The notes under the pieces were generated by a model. That model worked only from the letters and a program-made list of their open reading frames with translations, did not search any database and had not been told where the DNA came from. From Campylobacteraceae bacterium (GTDB lineage: Bacteria > Campylobacterota > Campylobacteria > Campylobacterales > Campylobacteraceae), in the NCBI GenBank assembly GCA_900753405.1, contig CAADYZ010000016.1, positions 1 through 64,000 on the forward strand: 64,000 bases of DNA. Direction: 5' to 3'. The translations under genes were made by a program, and so were the position numbers. This document shows positions 48,369 through 57,215 of this stretch, piece by piece (position 1 is the stretch's first letter; every line of letters starts with the position of its first letter).

Positions 48369-49025
48369 TTAGCGCGGTGTCAAAACCGAATTTGACTTGA
48401 CAAGCCTGCCTTCTTGCAGACAAAAATGCGTGTCACACCGCCTCGCCAACGCCTCATCGTGCGTCACCATCACAAGCGCGGCGTCATTTTGCGCGACATA
48501 CTCAAACACAACCTCCATCACCTCGCCTGCGGTGGCTGCGTCAAGGTTGCCTGTTGGCTCGTCCGCGAAAATCACCCTCGGTTTCTTGCTTAAAACGCGG
48601 GCGATGCTGACTCGTTGTTGCTGTCCGCCTGAGAGAGAGCCGACCTTTTGCTCTAAAATGCGGTCGATTTTCAGCCTTTTGCAAAGCTGCAAGTCAAACT
48701 CTTTTTGCGCGACAATGCACGCAAGGGTGATGTTTTCTTTGGCAGAAAAGCCGCGAAAAAGGTAGTGTTGCTGGAAGATGACGCCAAAGTCAAGGCGGCG
48801 GATGTTGATCAAATCGCTCTGGCTAAGCTTGTAAAGCGAGCAGTTTTGGTAGAAAACTTCGCCCGAATTTGGCGCTAAAAATGACGACAAAATGTGCAAA
48901 AGCGTACTTTTTCCGCTGCCGCTCACGCCTGTGATCGCGTTTGTTGTGCGCGGCGCGGCGTGTAAATCCACGCCCTCAAAAAGCGTGTAGTCAAATTTGT
49001 GTGTTAGCCCTTTGCAACTTAACAT
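48369..49025 (-). CDS. ABC transporter ATPase (LolD/MacB-like)
   Basis: A 218-residue ATPase: Walker A GVSGSGKST, Q-loop VIFQQHYLF, signature LSGGQQQRVSIARVL, Walker B VIFADEPTGNLD, switch VMVTHDE. The DEPTGNLD form is typical of LolD/MacB/FtsE. No permease adjoins. The final residues VKSNSVLTPR are encoded by a copy of the dispersed motif, so the C-terminus has been remodelled. Confidence 0.85.
   Translation of the reverse strand: MLSCKGLTHKFDYTLFEGVDLHAAPRTTNAITGVSGSGKSTLLHILSSFLAPNSGEVFYQNCSLYKLSQSDLINIRRLDFGVIFQQHYLFRGFSAKENITLACIVAQKEFDLQLCKRLKIDRILEQKVGSLSGGQQQRVSIARVLSKKPRVIFADEPTGNLDAATAGEVMEVVFEYVAQNDAALVMVTHDEALARRCDTHFCLQEGRLVKSNSVLTPR
48379..48396. repeat. Dispersed motif copy at the 3' end of the ABC ATPase gene
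   Basis: GTCAAAACCGAATTTGAC, read as KSNSVLT just before the stop. Confidence 0.88.
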
Positions 49026-49052
49026 TTCTTGCCTTTTTTGGTGAGTTTTCGT

Positions 49053-49100
49053 GCAAAAACCAAATTTAAACCCTCAAATTCGGTTTTTGCAAATTTGCGG
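49053..49100. repeat. Inverted pair of dispersed motif copies between glmU and the ABC ATPase gene
   Basis: GCAAAAACCAAATTTAAA, four bases, then CTCAAATTCGGTTTTTGCAA. Directly follows the glmU stop. Confidence 0.87.
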
Positions 49101-49101
49101 C

Positions 49102-50463
49102 TTAGCGTTTGAAAAATTTGTAAAAACCGCCGCTGATGTTGGTTTGTTTTGTGCGGCTAAGGACTAAATCCCCCTCTTGCGTGTCCTTTGTGACTGTGCT
49201 TCCAGCGGCGATCAGCGTGTTTGAAGCGACCTTTACGGGCGCGACTAGTTGCGTGTCTGAGCCGATGAAGACATTTTCGCCGATGAGCGTTTTGTGTTTT
49301 TTCACGCCATCATAATTACAAGTGATCGTCCCGCAGCCGACATTACTCCCACGCCCGATCTCGCAGTCGCCAAGGTAACTTAAATGCCCCGCTTTCACGC
49401 CGTTTAGGTGCGCTTTTTTTAGCTCAACAAAGTTGCCGATGTGCGTGTTTTTCACCACACAACCTGCGCGCAAATGCGCTAGCGGACCAATGTCGCTTGA
49501 CTCGACAAAGCTCTCTTCGATGACGCTTGAAGACTTGATGATTGCCTCTTTGAAATGGCACGCACCTTTGATGACTACGCCGCTTTCAACCTCGCATTCA
49601 CCCTCAAAAACCGCCTTTGGCGAGATGTAAATCGTGCGTGGCAGATGCAAGATCACCCCTTGCTTCATCAACTTCTCTTTCACCTCATCTTGCATAAGCT
49701 CCTCGGCAAACGCGAGTGCTGCTTTGTCATTCACGCCAAGAAAATTCCTCTCCTCGACCTTCACGCCTCGCACCGCCCGCTCCTGCGTCAAAGCGACTTT
49801 TACAACATCCGTCAAATAAAACTCGCCAGAAGCGTTGTCATTTCTAAGCTCGCCAAGAGCGTTTTTCAAAAACTCCGCCTCAAAACAATACGCCCCCGCG
49901 TTGCAGATTTGCACCTTTTTTTGCTCTGCGCTCGCCTCTTTTTCCTCGACAATCTCCGCGATTTGCGCGCCGTCAAACTCGCCTGTCAAAATCAAATTTG
50001 ATTTTGACGACTTGACGATCACCCGTCCGTAACCAAACGGATTTGCGCTCTCAAACGCCGCAACACTTGCCGCGGCGTTTTGCAAATCAGTTAGCTTTTG
50101 CAACTCTTCTGCCTTCACAAGCGGCGTGTCACCGCACAAAACAAGCGCCCTTTTGCGGCTGATCTCGCCTACTGCTGCCCTCACCGCGCCGCCTGTGCCA
50201 GCGAAATTTTGCAAGTCCTGCTTCACTACTTTTAACACGCCCAAGTCAAATTCTGCCTTAAATTCTGCCAAAAGTGCCGCCTTGACAAGCTCAGCTTCGT
50301 AACCCAAAACCACAACCACTTCCTCGCTTACTTTCATCGCCTCTTTGACGATCAAAAAAAGCATAGGTGTCTCGCAAATTTCGTGTAAAACTTTTGGCTT
50401 TTTTGAACGCATCCTCGTGCCGTTGCCTGCTGCTAAAATCACCGCTGTAATATCTTTTTGCAT
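49102..50463 (-). CDS. glmU: GlmU, bifunctional UDP-GlcNAc pyrophosphorylase/acetyltransferase
   Basis: A 453-residue cytoplasmic enzyme. The N-terminal uridylyltransferase has LAAGNGTRMRSKKPKVLHEI and VLCGDTPLV; the C-terminal left-handed beta-helix has GHLSYLGDCEIGRGSNVGCG and TITCNYDGVKKHKT. Between YGRVIV and IAEIVEEKEA there are about a dozen extra residues, SSKSNLILTGEFDGAQ, encoded partly by a perfect 24-base palindromic copy of the motif. The usual protein has a short turn there. Confidence 0.94.
   Translation of the reverse strand: MQKDITAVILAAGNGTRMRSKKPKVLHEICETPMLFLIVKEAMKVSEEVVVVLGYEAELVKAALLAEFKAEFDLGVLKVVKQDLQNFAGTGGAVRAAVGEISRKRALVLCGDTPLVKAEELQKLTDLQNAAASVAAFESANPFGYGRVIVKSSKSNLILTGEFDGAQIAEIVEEKEASAEQKKVQICNAGAYCFEAEFLKNALGELRNDNASGEFYLTDVVKVALTQERAVRGVKVEERNFLGVNDKAALAFAEELMQDEVKEKLMKQGVILHLPRTIYISPKAVFEGECEVESGVVIKGACHFKEAIIKSSSVIEESFVESSDIGPLAHLRAGCVVKNTHIGNFVELKKAHLNGVKAGHLSYLGDCEIGRGSNVGCGTITCNYDGVKKHKTLIGENVFIGSDTQLVAPVKVASNTLIAAGSTVTKDTQEGDLVLSRTKQTNISGGFYKFFKR
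49985..50008. repeat. Perfect 24-bp palindromic motif copy inside glmU
   Basis: Half site GTCAAAATCAAA followed by TTTGATTTTGAC. Read in frame as SKSNLILT. Confidence 0.92.
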
Positions 50464-50476
50464 TAAACCCCTTTTC

Positions 50477-51043
50477 CTAAAACCCTTTTACCAAATCGCC
50501 CACCCACTGCGGACAAAACTCTTTTGGCATTACAAATTCCACCACCTCGCCGCAACTTTTAAAGCAAATTTTTGGTTTTTGTGTGGAGTTGTCGTAGATG
50601 TAAGCTTTTTCGCACTGCTTTGCAACCCGAGCAAAATTCTCAACCGCGTCTCTTAGCCCTGCGGCAACTTGGCTTAACAACTCCTCTAAAAGCGGAGCTA
50701 AATTTGGCGAATTTAGCGCGCGTACGCCGTATTTGGCGATGAACGCTCGCCCCAAATAAAGCTCGACCTCGCTAAAACCCAAAAAAAGCAAGTGTGTTGC
50801 AAAGCCGTGAGTTTTTGCCTCTTTCGCAATCGCCTCAACCTCGCTTAAACTCTCGCACTCGTAAGCAAATGAAATGCCGTTGTTGAGGTAAAACTCGCGT
50901 TTTTGCGCCAAAGCCGCCCTTTGTCCCTCTGCGTCCGTGCCCTCTTCTGGCTTAACAAACGCTAGTCCGCTGGCTTGCAAACTCTCGCCAAATGTGCTTT
51001 TTCCCGCCCCGCGCGCGCCACTTAGTAAAATAATCTCTTTCAT
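50477..51043 (-). CDS. Zeta-toxin-like P-loop kinase
   Basis: A 188-residue protein with Walker A LLSGARGAGKSTFGESL at the N-terminus, the NNGISFAYECESLS and KAKEHGF-like segment (KEAKTHGFATHLLFLGFSEVE) and a regular helical rest typical of zeta-toxin/AAA_33 kinases. Most chromosomal members lack toxicity data. It stands in the pyrG-recJ-glmU run, not in a toxin-antitoxin pair. Complete at both ends. Confidence 0.65.
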   Translation of the reverse strand: MKEIILLSGARGAGKSTFGESLQASGLAFVKPEEGTDAEGQRAALAQKREFYLNNGISFAYECESLSEVEAIAKEAKTHGFATHLLFLGFSEVELYLGRAFIAKYGVRALNSPNLAPLLEELLSQVAAGLRDAVENFARVAKQCEKAYIYDNSTQKPKICFKSCGEVVEFVMPKEFCPQWVGDLVKGF

Positions 51044-51053
51044 CCCGCCCTCT

Positions 51054-51281
51054 TTAACTTAGTCCGAGCAAACGGCGTTGCATCTTACTTAAATCACTCC
51101 CGCGCTTGACCGCCTGCGTTGTGACGCTTACAAAAAACACCTTGTTGTCAAAAGTGAGTGCGATGAGGCTTTTTGGCGAGATGTTTTCGTTTTTAAAAAG
51201 CAGAGTTTGCGCGTTTTGCAGCGCGACTGCGTGAAGGTTTTGGGTTGATTTGTCTATGAAAAATTCTGCGTTATTTTGCAT
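51054..51281 (-). CDS. Conserved small protein of unknown function (75 residues)
   Basis: A short protein MQNNAEFFIDKSTQNLHAVA ... ALTFDNKVFFVSVTTQAVKR. It has no membrane segment or known motif. It overlaps the end of recJ by eleven bases and ends eleven bases before the kinase gene, so it is part of this operon. I do not recognise a family; coding status is supported by position and regular frame. Confidence 0.65.
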   Translation of the reverse strand: MQNNAEFFIDKSTQNLHAVALQNAQTLLFKNENISPKSLIALTFDNKVFFVSVTTQAVKRGSDLSKMQRRLLGLS

Positions 51282-52887
51282 TTTCTTCGCCTTTTTCTAG
51301 TTTGTGGATGACGATTTGCGGACGCAAAACACCACCAAAAAAGTTTTTAGAGATCGAAATTTCAAGGTTTAACACCTCGCCAACGCGTGGCAAGTAGTCG
51401 TAATTAAAAAACATCGCCTCGAACATTTTATAACCTTGTTTGAAGAGGATTTTGAGGTGTTTGTTTTCTAGTCCGATGCTGCGGATGTTGATGACTTTTG
51501 CGTCTTTGACTTCAAAAAACGGGCGTGGATTTTTCTGCCCGTAAGGCTCGAATTCGTCAAAAATGCTAAGCAGTTCGTTGTCGATGACTGAGACATTAAT
51601 CTGCCCTAAGATATCTTCGTTGCGGTGGATGACTTCTAGCTCTTTGACCAAAGCCGAAGCGTTGATCAACTCGCGAAACATCTGCAACTTCTCAGGGGCG
51701 ATCGTCACACCAGCCGCGCCTTTGTGTCCGCCAAAAGCGATCAAATGCTCCTGCATTTGCGTAATAAGTCCGAGCATATCAAAATGCCCAACGCCTCGCG
51801 CACTGCCCTTTGCGCGGTCGCCGTCAATGCTGAAAATGATGCTTGGTTTGTTAAAACGCTTTGTCACGCGACTTGCAAGCACGCCCAAAATCCCCTCGTG
51901 CCAACCCTCACCCCACAAGACCAAAACCGCGTCTTTGGCATAACTTTTGTCACTGCAAATCCGCTCGTTTAACTGCGAAAAAAGCTCCCTCTCTTCGCTT
52001 TTGCGTGAGTTGTTGAAACTGCGAATTTGCTCAAAAAGCTCGGTCGCTTCTCTTAACGACTTTGCGCGCAAAAAGTCAAACGAAACACTCGCGTCATTCA
52101 TCCTGCCTGCGGAGTTAATCAGCGGGGCGAGAAGGTAGCTAATGTCGTCAAATTCGAATTTGGTTTTGTTTAAACAAAGTTTCATCGCCTCAAAGCAAGG
52201 GCGTTTTGAGCTGTTTAGCCGCTTAAAACCGCTTCTTACAAGCGCGCGGTTCATCCCCCTAAGCTCCATCATATCCGCCACGATCGCCACGCTTAAAAGG
52301 TCAAGGTAGCACTTCATATCCACGCTCACGCCGCAAACCTCTTTGAGCGCTCCGACAATATACCACGCCACTTGCGCCCCGCAAATCTCCGCTGCGTCAA
52401 AGGTGCATTCTGGTTGCTTTGGGTTGATGATGGCGTAGGCTGTTGGCAGGGTTTGCGAGGGCATATGATGGTCGGTGATGATGAGGCAGATTCCAAGCTC
52501 GCGGGCGCGTTGTGCCGCCTCGTTGGCGGTGATGCCGTTATCAACCGTGATGATGAGGTCCACGCCCTTTAACTCCTCGATGATCTCCACGCTCAGCCCG
52601 TAGCCGTCTTTAAAGCGGTTTGGAATTTTGACGACAAAGTCCGCGCCCACAAGCGACAAGAAGTCGGCTAAAATCGCCGAACTCACAACTCCATCCACAT
52701 CATAATCCCCAACAACAGCGATCTTCTCGTTTTTCTCGATCGCCTCTTTGATCCTGTGTGCGGCTTTGTAGCAGTCTTTCAGCTCGCTTGGCAGCGGAAG
52801 TTGCGACAAAGCCGTGTGCGTGTCGTTGGCAAAACGAGCTTGCAAAATTTCTTTAATGTCTTGTTTGTTAAGCAGCTTAGCCTCCAT
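51271..52887 (-). CDS. recJ: RecJ, single-strand-specific 5'-3' exonuclease
   Basis: A 538-residue DHH-family nuclease. VVGDYDVDGVVSSAILADFL, IITVDNGI and IITDHHMP are the DHH motifs; AFGGHKGAAGVTI is the DHHA1 signature. ATG 52887 lies inside the end of pyrG (coupled translation). A motif copy at 52147-52168 is read as NKTKFEFDD just before the conserved LINSAGRMND, apparently a substitution rather than an insertion. pyrG-recJ order is also that of C. jejuni. Confidence 0.92.
   Translation of the reverse strand: MEAKLLNKQDIKEILQARFANDTHTALSQLPLPSELKDCYKAAHRIKEAIEKNEKIAVVGDYDVDGVVSSAILADFLSLVGADFVVKIPNRFKDGYGLSVEIIEELKGVDLIITVDNGITANEAAQRARELGICLIITDHHMPSQTLPTAYAIINPKQPECTFDAAEICGAQVAWYIVGALKEVCGVSVDMKCYLDLLSVAIVADMMELRGMNRALVRSGFKRLNSSKRPCFEAMKLCLNKTKFEFDDISYLLAPLINSAGRMNDASVSFDFLRAKSLREATELFEQIRSFNNSRKSEERELFSQLNERICSDKSYAKDAVLVLWGEGWHEGILGVLASRVTKRFNKPSIIFSIDGDRAKGSARGVGHFDMLGLITQMQEHLIAFGGHKGAAGVTIAPEKLQMFRELINASALVKELEVIHRNEDILGQINVSVIDNELLSIFDEFEPYGQKNPRPFFEVKDAKVINIRSIGLENKHLKILFKQGYKMFEAMFFNYDYLPRVGEVLNLEISISKNFFGGVLRPQIVIHKLEKGEENAK
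52147..52168. repeat. Dispersed motif copy inside recJ
   Basis: GTCAAATTCGAATTTGGTTT, read as KTKFEFDD. Confidence 0.86.
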
Positions 52888-54535
52888 TTTTGCAACCGCC
52901 TTTGCCTTGTGCGCCCTCTTTGTTGGCAAGTCCAGCTTTAATAAGCCCTAAGATTAACGGGTTTGGCGAGGTTAAACGGCTTGTGAATTCTGGGTGAAAC
53001 TGCACGCCGATGAAAAACTCATAACCTTGCAACTCGACCGCTTCAATGAGCGAATCGCTCTGCCCGCTAACGACTAGCCCTGCTGCTTCAAACGCCTCTT
53101 TGTAGGCAGGATTTGCCTCGTAGCGGTGTCTGTGCCGCTCGGTGATTTTCGTTTTGCCATAAACTTTTGCTAAAACCGAATTTGGTTTTACCTCGCATTC
53201 ATACCCACCAAGCCTCATCGTCCCGCCAAGCGGCGTTGTGTGCGTGCGGATCTGCGTTTGTCCGTTGCGTGAGACAAACTCGTCAATTAAAAACACGATA
53301 TTTTCTTTACACTCAGCGTCAAACTCAGCCGAATTTGCCTCGCTAAGCCCCAAAACATTACGCGCAAATTCGATCAAAACTAGCTGCATTCCAAGGCAAA
53401 TTCCAAGAAACGGCACGCGGTTTTGCCTCGCAAATCTAATCGCCTCGATCTTCCCGCTCACGCCGCGATTTCCAAAGCCGCCCGCGACCAAAATGGCGTC
53501 ACAACCGCCCAAAACCGCCTCCGCGTTGTTTTCGTTTAGCTTTTCAGAATCCACCCATTTTACATTCACGCGCGCGTCTTGCTCAGCCCCAGCGTGGATT
53601 AGCGCCTCTGTTAAACTCTTGTAACTCTCTTTGAGGTCGATGTATTTTCCAACAAACGCCAAAGTCATAGCCCTCGTTGGGACGATGACGCGGTTTGTTA
53701 GCTCCCTCCACCGACTCATATCAGGCTTCAACTCGCCTAATTCTAAGAAATTTGAAATTGGCGTGAGGATGTCTTGTGCCAAAAAGTTCAGCGGAATTTG
53801 GTAGATCGAAGGCGAATCCACGCTTTCGATCACGCTGTTTCGCTCAACGCCGCAGCTGTCGGCGATCTTGTGTTTGACCTCAACTGAGAGCTGCTGTTCG
53901 GTGCGGCAGATGATCAAATTCGGTGCGATGCCGATGCGGCGAAGTTCGCCTACGCTGTGTTGCGTTGGTTTGGTTTTGTGCTCGCCTGCAACTGAGATGT
54001 AAGGCACGAGGGTGAGATGGACAAAGATGGCGTTTTTTGCGCCAACTTCGCCTCTAAGCGTGCGGATGGCTTCTAAAAACGGCAAGCCTTCGATGTCTCC
54101 GACCGTGCCGCCGATCTCGACTAAAAGCACATCAAACCCCTCAGCCGCCGCACGAATTCTGCGGACGATCTCGCCTACGATGTGCGGAATGACTTGCACC
54201 GTTTTTCCAAGGTAGTCGCCTCGCCTCTCTTTTTCGATCACCGTGCTATAAACCCTGCCTGTGGTGAAGTTGTTAAGCTGAGAGAGATTTTCGTCCAAAA
54301 ACCGCTCGTAATGCCCCAAGTCAAGGTCGGTTTCTGCGCCGTCATTTGTCACAAAAACCTCGCCGTGTTCAAGCGGACTCATCGTCCCTGGATCGACATT
54401 TAAATAAGGGTCGGCTTTAAGCATACTCACTTTTAGTCCGCTGTGTTTTAAAAGCGTTGCGATGCTCGCTGCTGCGATCCCTTTTCCTAGCCCACTCATC
54501 ACGCCACCAGTTACAAAAATAAATTTCGTCTGCAC
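52877..54535 (-). CDS. pyrG: PyrG, CTP synthase
   Basis: A 552-residue enzyme. The synthetase domain starts FIFVTGGVMSGLGKGIAAAS; the glutaminase domain has the nucleophile in PFLGICLGMQL and closes with VQFHPEFTSRLTSPNP. All landmarks are in place. The segment CEVKPNSVLAKVYGK contains a dispersed-motif copy occupying a naturally similar place (K-P-x-S-x-x-A-K in relatives), so here the motif has arisen by substitution, with no extra length. Its 3' end overlaps recJ. Confidence 0.96.
   Translation of the reverse strand: MQTKFIFVTGGVMSGLGKGIAAASIATLLKHSGLKVSMLKADPYLNVDPGTMSPLEHGEVFVTNDGAETDLDLGHYERFLDENLSQLNNFTTGRVYSTVIEKERRGDYLGKTVQVIPHIVGEIVRRIRAAAEGFDVLLVEIGGTVGDIEGLPFLEAIRTLRGEVGAKNAIFVHLTLVPYISVAGEHKTKPTQHSVGELRRIGIAPNLIICRTEQQLSVEVKHKIADSCGVERNSVIESVDSPSIYQIPLNFLAQDILTPISNFLELGELKPDMSRWRELTNRVIVPTRAMTLAFVGKYIDLKESYKSLTEALIHAGAEQDARVNVKWVDSEKLNENNAEAVLGGCDAILVAGGFGNRGVSGKIEAIRFARQNRVPFLGICLGMQLVLIEFARNVLGLSEANSAEFDAECKENIVFLIDEFVSRNGQTQIRTHTTPLGGTMRLGGYECEVKPNSVLAKVYGKTKITERHRHRYEANPAYKEAFEAAGLVVSGQSDSLIEAVELQGYEFFIGVQFHPEFTSRLTSPNPLILGLIKAGLANKEGAQGKGGCKNGG
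53169..53192. repeat. Dispersed motif copy inside pyrG
   Basis: TAAAACCGAATTTGGTTTTA core, a near palindrome, read as KPNSVLAK. Confidence 0.86.
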
Positions 54536-54635
54536 TCTTCATCCTTAATAATTTTCGCCGAATTTATCAAAAATTTAATTAAGTAAAAGTTAATTTTAAC
54601 TACAATTGCTGATATTTTTAAATTCAAGGTAAGAA

Positions 54636-55193
54636 ATGATCGTTGCGTTAGAAGGCGTCATCACGCGTAAAGAGCCGACAAAATGCGTTGTAAAACTAGC
54701 AAATGGCGTGAGTTATGAAGTTAAAATCTCGCTTTTCACCTCAGCCCAAATCCAAACAGGACAAAAGCTGGAATTTTTGATCACACAAATCATCCGCGAA
54801 GACGCAAATTTGCTTTTTGGCTTTTTGCAAAAGGCTGAACAAAGCATCTTTGAGATGTTGTTAAAAGTTAGCGGCGTTGGCGCACTCACCGCACTTGCAG
54901 TTTGCAGCACACTTAAACCCGAGCAAATTCAACTCGCCGTTTTAAACGCGGATGAGACGCTTTTTAAAAGCGTGCCGGGCATTGGTGTTAAGAGTGCGAG
55001 GATGATCATCGCTCAGCTTAGCGACAAGGATTTTCAAGCCACGCAAGCAACAAGTCCAAACCAAGACGCCTTTTTAGCCCTTGCTTCGCTTGGCTTTAAA
55101 AGTGAAAAAATCACCAAAGTTTTAGCCCTTTGTGAGGCGACTTCGACTGAGGAACTTGTCAAAGAGGCGTTGAAAAAAATCACCAAAATCTAA
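54636..55193 (+). CDS. ruvA: RuvA, Holliday junction-binding protein
   Basis: A 185-residue protein with domain I MIVALEGVITRKEPTKCVVK, the two helix-hairpin-helix motifs KVSGVGALTALAV and SVPGIGVKSARMIIAQL, and the C-terminal RuvB-binding three-helix domain (ALASLGFKSEKITKVLAL). It tetramerises on four-way junctions to load RuvB. Upstream is a 100-base AT-rich promoter gap shared with divergent pyrG. Confidence 0.95.
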   Translation: MIVALEGVITRKEPTKCVVKLANGVSYEVKISLFTSAQIQTGQKLEFLITQIIREDANLLFGFLQKAEQSIFEMLLKVSGVGALTALAVCSTLKPEQIQLAVLNADETLFKSVPGIGVKSARMIIAQLSDKDFQATQATSPNQDAFLALASLGFKSEKITKVLALCEATSTEELVKEALKKITKI

Positions 55194-55194
55194 T

Positions 55195-55211
55195 CAAATT
55201 TGGTTTTGACA
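55195..55211. repeat. Dispersed motif copy
   Basis: TCAAATTTGGTTTTGACA, directly after the ruvA stop and just before the next ribosome-binding site. Confidence 0.87.
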
Positions 55212-55227
55212 TTTTTAAGGAGAGGTT

Positions 55228-56448
55228 GTGTTTAAGTCGATTTTTGCTAGCGTAACTTTTGTTTTTCTCATCTTCGCAACGCTTGCAAGCGGCGTGTTTT
55301 ACGCGATGTTAAAGGTCGAGCCGCATTTGTATTCGCGCGTTTTGTCCGAACGCTTTCGCGTCGCCTCTTACCACTCACAACTTTATTTAAACGAACTTAT
55401 CACCTTTGACGAGCTAGTCCGAAACCTCGACAAGCAAGGCGTTAGCGTCCTTCCGCAAAACTCGACTTTAAACTTAGAGCAGTTTGAAATCATCAGCAAC
55501 ATCGCCCTTTATACAGACGAGAGTGGGGTGTATAAAAACGGCTCAAACTACATCATCCAACTCATTGAAAACAACCGCCAGCTCTACTTGCTTGATGTCG
55601 AAGAAAACTCAAAAGTGATCGAATTTATCAAGCTTGGCTTTGGTGCGGTGATGGGGTTGATGTTGTTTTTCTACTTCTATATCATCCTCAAACTCCGCCC
55701 GCTTTCAAAGCTTAAAAAAGAGGTGCAAAAGTTTGGCGAAGGCAACTTTGAGATCAAAAACCTCGCAAAAGGCGAAGACGAAATCAGCGTCATCGCAGGC
55801 GCGTTTTACAACGCCGCAAAGGAGCTTTCAAACCTGCAAGAGACAAGGCGGCTTTTTTTGCGAAACTGCCTACACGAGATCAAGACGCCCATCACAAAAG
55901 GCAGACTTGTGTGCGAGATGGTGGAGAACGAGAAGCTAAAAGGGCGTTTGGAGAGCATTTTTCAGCGGATGGAGAATTTGGTGCAAGAATTTGTCGTTGT
56001 TGAAAAGACAAAGACGATGTTTAAAAAGGAGAATGCTTCTGAGTTTAAGGTGATGAATGTTGTCGAAAACGCCATCGACCTAGCGTTAATCGACAGGCAA
56101 CTAGTCTCCATCACGCCTAACTTTGACGCGAAAATTTGGTGCGATTTTGAGCTTCTTAGCATCGCGTTTAAAAACCTCATCGACAATGCGATCAAATACT
56201 CACCGCAAGGCAAGATGAAAATCGTTATCAACCAGCACGATGTAGCCTTCATCAACAAAGGCGAGCCGCTTGCAAACGACTTACAAACCTACCAACAACC
56301 TTTTTTAAAGGGCGAAAACTCGAAAAACGGCTTTGGACTCGGACTTTACATCATCACCAACATCATCGCCGCGCACGGATTTAGCCTCAACTACACGCAC
56401 AAAAACCACACGAATGTCTTTGTCATCGACTTTGGCGAGGTGAATTGA
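55228..56448 (+). CDS. ArsS-family sensor histidine kinase
   Basis: A 406-residue sensor. Helix 1 (SVTFVFLIFATLASGVFYAM), a periplasmic domain of about 100 residues, helix 2 (LGFGAVMGLMLFFYFYIIL), a HAMP-like linker, the phosphoacceptor His in LHEIKTPITKGRLV, N-box KNLIDNAIKYS and G-box GFGLGLYI. HEIKTPITKGR is characteristic of the ArsS/CprS group of Helicobacter and Campylobacter. No response regulator gene adjoins. Start is GTG 55228 with AAGGAGAGG upstream. Confidence 0.85.
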   Translation: MFKSIFASVTFVFLIFATLASGVFYAMLKVEPHLYSRVLSERFRVASYHSQLYLNELITFDELVRNLDKQGVSVLPQNSTLNLEQFEIISNIALYTDESGVYKNGSNYIIQLIENNRQLYLLDVEENSKVIEFIKLGFGAVMGLMLFFYFYIILKLRPLSKLKKEVQKFGEGNFEIKNLAKGEDEISVIAGAFYNAAKELSNLQETRRLFLRNCLHEIKTPITKGRLVCEMVENEKLKGRLESIFQRMENLVQEFVVVEKTKTMFKKENASEFKVMNVVENAIDLALIDRQLVSITPNFDAKIWCDFELLSIAFKNLIDNAIKYSPQGKMKIVINQHDVAFINKGEPLANDLQTYQQPFLKGENSKNGFGLGLYIITNIIAAHGFSLNYTHKNHTNVFVIDFGEVN

Positions 56449-56529
56449 GCCCACGCCCACAAGCAAGTTCGGGGGGGCAGACGCGGCTTTAACTAAAAGT
56501 TAAATTAAACTTGCTAAAATCGCTAAAAT

Positions 56530-56547
56530 GTTAAAACCGAATTTGAA
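56530..56547. repeat. Dispersed motif copy just upstream of rpe
   Basis: GTTAAAACCGAATTTGAA, directly before AAGGGT of the rpe ribosome-binding site. Confidence 0.86.
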
Positions 56548-56556
56548 AGGGTAAAG

Positions 56557-57207
56557 ATGTATGTCGCTGCGAGTATTTTGTCTGCGGACTTTGCAAAACT
56601 TGGCGAGGAGATTAACGCCGTTAGTCAAGCTGGGGCAGACCTCATTCACTTTGATGTAATGGACGGGCATTTTGTGCCGAATTTGACGATCGGCAACTTA
56701 GTTGCCACCGCCGCTAGCCGCGTAAGTCCCATCCCGCTTGACATCCACTTAATGACGCAGAATGTGCCGTTTTTCATCGAACATTTTTTGCCAAGCAAGC
56801 CAAAATTTATGAGCTTTCACATCGAAGCGGATTGTCACATCCTACGGCAGATTGACCTGCTGAGAAAAAACGGCGTAAGCCCTGCGGTTGCGCTCTGTCC
56901 GCACACGCCGCTTCACACGCTTGACTACATCCTAAACGAGGTGGATATGGTGCTTGTGATGAGCGTAAATCCTGGCTTTGGCGGGCAGAAATTCATCCCT
57001 TCTGCGTTGCGTAAAATCGCCGAGCTAAGGGAGATGATCGAGCGGTGCAACGCGAAGTGTTTGATCGAAGTTGATGGCGGTGTGAGCGGGCTAAATGCGG
57101 CTGAGTTAAACGAGGCTGGGGCAGACATTTTAGTCGCTGGAAGTTTCATTTTCGGCTCAAACGACTACAAAAGTGCGGTGGCTGCGTTAAAAGCAGGAGA
57201 TGAGTAA
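56557..57207 (+). CDS. rpe: Rpe, ribulose-phosphate 3-epimerase
   Basis: A 216-residue TIM-barrel enzyme of the pentose phosphate pathway. AASILSADFAKLGEEI, HFDVMDGHFVPNLTIG, DIHLMTQ, VMSVNPGFGGQKFIP and IEVDGGVSGLNA supply the metal and phosphate ligands. It precedes a dnaQ-like gene by eight bases, as in C. jejuni. Confidence 0.95.
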   Translation: MYVAASILSADFAKLGEEINAVSQAGADLIHFDVMDGHFVPNLTIGNLVATAASRVSPIPLDIHLMTQNVPFFIEHFLPSKPKFMSFHIEADCHILRQIDLLRKNGVSPAVALCPHTPLHTLDYILNEVDMVLVMSVNPGFGGQKFIPSALRKIAELREMIERCNAKCLIEVDGGVSGLNAAELNEAGADILVAGSFIFGSNDYKSAVAALKAGDE

Positions 57208-57215
57208 GGCGGAAA

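Noticed and set aside
50477..51043. Zeta-toxin gene as part of a toxin-antitoxin pair
   Set aside because: Neighbours are recJ-operon genes and glmU; the small upstream protein is not antitoxin-like and overlaps recJ, so a housekeeping P-loop kinase is more likely.
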